From contig SMXP01000026.1 of the NCBI GenBank assembly GCA_004356335.1, positions 1-14,360 of the forward strand: DNA of 14,360 bases. The letters run 5' to 3'. Position numbers and translations under genes: made by a program. Below, one piece after another: positions 13,600 to 14,360 of the stretch. Position 1 is the stretch's first letter; each line of letters begins with the position of its first letter. The DNA is from Alphaproteobacteria bacterium. GTDB lineage: Bacteria > Pseudomonadota > Alphaproteobacteria > SMXP01. Under the pieces are notes generated by a model. That model was not told the DNA's origin. It did not search any database and saw only the letters and a list, made by a program, of their open reading frames with translations.

Positions 13600-13656
13600 A
13601 TGACGTTGAAGGAAATCGCCGCCGCCAACACAAACAGCAATAGAGCTATTATTTGA
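13600..13656 (+). pseudogene. Truncated 5' end of an MTLKEI-type gene
   Basis: With a well-placed GGGGAG seven bases upstream, the ATG opens an 18-codon frame, MTLKEIAAANTNSNRAII, that runs into a stop and into the 3' end of the convergent MarR-like gene. The left arm begins with the same residues and then diverges. I read both as remnants of one gene start whose body was lost at the outer edge of each arm. A genuine leader peptide is the alternative. Confidence 0.35.
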
Positions 13657-14134
13657 TCTGGATTCCCAGTGCGACGACTAACTCCGCGTGCATACTTTGG
13701 AGGTAGGCCTGCGCCTTTTCAATGCCGACGGCAGTGAGCGCGACAGTTATTCGTCTCAAATCGCTCGAGTCTGATCGTTTCGCAGCGAGGCCAAGACGGA
13801 CCAATGTGTCAAGTCGCCGAAGCGCCGTCGTCGGTGGTACATCCGCCTTTAAGCAGAGCGCTGTCACATTCAGGCACCGACCGTCCATATGGTTCAGGTA
13901 AAGGTCGAGCAGCATTAACCAGGCAGAATCGTCGATAAGCCCAGTGAGCATCAGTTCATGGCGACAGGCCCTTAGGCGAAACATCGCTCGAATGAGGTTG
14001 CGATGGAGATCCGTTATGCTTAACGGCGGCGCCTCATCCAGGGCTGCAGCAGCGTTCGAGGACGCGCGGCGCAGCTTGGCCATTTCCCGAACGAGATTCG
14101 GTTGAATGGGTGATGCGGCGAATTCGTTCTTCAT
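13649..14134 (-). CDS. MarR-like winged-helix protein
   Basis: The 161-residue product carries a winged-helix DNA-binding fold in its C-terminal half. A helix-turn-helix around LNVTALCLKADVPPTTALRRLDTLVRLGL is followed by a wing (AAKRSDSSDLRRITVALTAVG) and a C-terminal dimerisation-type helix (AQAYLQSMHAEL). The R-S-D-S-S-D-L-R-R wing resembles MarR regulators (DxRxxxxxLT pattern). The N-terminal 40 residues are Ala-rich and of no known domain. The ATG at 14134 is chosen. The frame also extends to a TTG at 14170, and neither start has a good Shine-Dalgarno. Its 3' end overlaps the short MTLKEIA frame read from the right repeat arm, so a transcript from that arm would be antisense to it. Confidence 0.75.
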   Translation of the reverse strand: MKNEFAASPIQPNLVREMAKLRRASSNAAAALDEAPPLSITDLHRNLIRAMFRLRACRHELMLTGLIDDSAWLMLLDLYLNHMDGRCLNVTALCLKADVPPTTALRRLDTLVRLGLAAKRSDSSDLRRITVALTAVGIEKAQAYLQSMHAELVVALGIQIK

Positions 14135-14254
14135 GCGATGGGAAGGTTTTGCCAACAATATCCGCTTCAAGAATATGGCTGATTATTTCGAAGAGATCCT
14201 TGAGCAGGAAACCATATTATGGGTATGGCGCTATCTCTTTTGATCGGGTGTTTG

Positions 14255-14268
14255 TGTCCTTTAGGACA
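14255..14268. promoter_or_regulatory. Short dyad upstream of the MarR-like gene
   Basis: TGTCCT and AGGACA face each other across two bases, about 120 bases upstream of the MarR-like start. A further GGACA follows at 14271. It could be an operator, perhaps autoregulatory (inference). Nothing else was recognised between 14135 and 14302 except a 22-codon frame without a ribosome site. Confidence 0.3.
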
Positions 14269-14302
14269 TCGGACAACACACGAATGGTCATAGGGGTCGC
14301 GC

Positions 14303-14360
14303 TAGAGCGCATTCACAAAAAGTGGGACGCGGTTTTTGGGTTCGAATGCGCGACCACTAA
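14303..14360. repeat. RIME-like rhizobial repeat, cut by the window end
   Basis: It opens with TAGAGC, and GCGCATTC (14307-14314) pairs with GAATGCGC (14344-14351), with an inner CAAAAA/TTTTTG pair. The layout (AAAGTGG, CGGTTTT, GCGACCA in order) parallels module A of the copy at 6563. A second module is expected just beyond the window. Confidence 0.7.

Larger units (their letters stand above)
13402..13626 (+). repeat. Right arm of a long inverted repeat flanking hpt
   Basis: This 225-base arm is the inverted copy of 12757-12998. It starts within the hpt 3' end, includes the hpt stop (13480-13482), the intergenic AT-rich stretch, an intact TTAA-N7-TTAA site, GGGGAG at 13587-13592, and an ATG at 13600 starting MTLKEIA. 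It appears closer to an ancestral state than the left arm, because it lacks the 17-base duplication and keeps the full CtrA-like site. Confidence 0.92.

Noticed and set aside
12748..13632. AACACA on both outer sides of the inverted repeat (12748-12753 and 13627-13632) as a target-site duplication
   Set aside because: The left copy is three bases away from the arm edge, the word is short, and there is no transposase or recognisable terminal motif. Chance is a sufficient explanation.

Overview
The window looks like chromosomal DNA of an alphaproteobacterium, most likely of the order Hyphomicrobiales (Rhizobiales). The evidence is the order groEL followed by a convergent hisS-hisZ-hisG operon, a HisS of about 500 residues as in rhizobia, and two copies of the rhizobial intergenic palindromic repeat that opens with TAGAGC and resembles RIME elements. 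The genus cannot be named from the sequence alone. No tRNA, rRNA, CRISPR array, transposase or phage gene was seen.

Region 1 (1-4711) is housekeeping. It holds the 3' two thirds of groEL with a clear intrinsic terminator, then the leftward operon hisS-hisZ-hisG. HisS charges tRNA-His. HisZ and HisG form the first enzyme of histidine synthesis. Region 2 (4712-7154) carries a UbiD-family prFMN decarboxylase whose stop codon lies inside a RIME-like repeat, followed by a small AroQ-type chorismate mutase. Region 3 (7207-10261) has two leftward genes, a SelO-type protein adenylyltransferase and an NAD(P)-dependent aldehyde dehydrogenase. Region 4 (10262-11701) has a rightward membrane fatty-acid desaturase with a palindrome-rich upstream region.

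Region 5 (11780-14360) is the least ordinary part. A tandem-PilZ (c-di-GMP receptor) gene, a single-domain histidine phosphotransferase (Hpt) gene and a MarR-like winged-helix gene lie together. The Hpt gene sits inside a pair of long imperfect inverted repeats: arms 12757-12998 and 13402-13626, about 92% identical by hand count, around a core of about 400 bp. Each arm carries the 3' end of the hpt reading frame, an AT-rich promoter-like stretch with a CtrA-type TTAA-N7-TTAA site (intact in the right arm, one base off in the left), a Shine-Dalgarno sequence and the start of a gene beginning MTLKEI. The two copies diverge after about nine codons. The left arm also has a 17-bp tandem duplication that copies the start codon and creates a four-codon minigene. 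The left promoter points toward pilZ and the right one runs antisense to the MarR-like gene. This structure is the best candidate in the window for something undescribed. Whether it is an invertible switch, a mobile cassette or only the scar of an inverted duplication cannot be decided from sequence alone.
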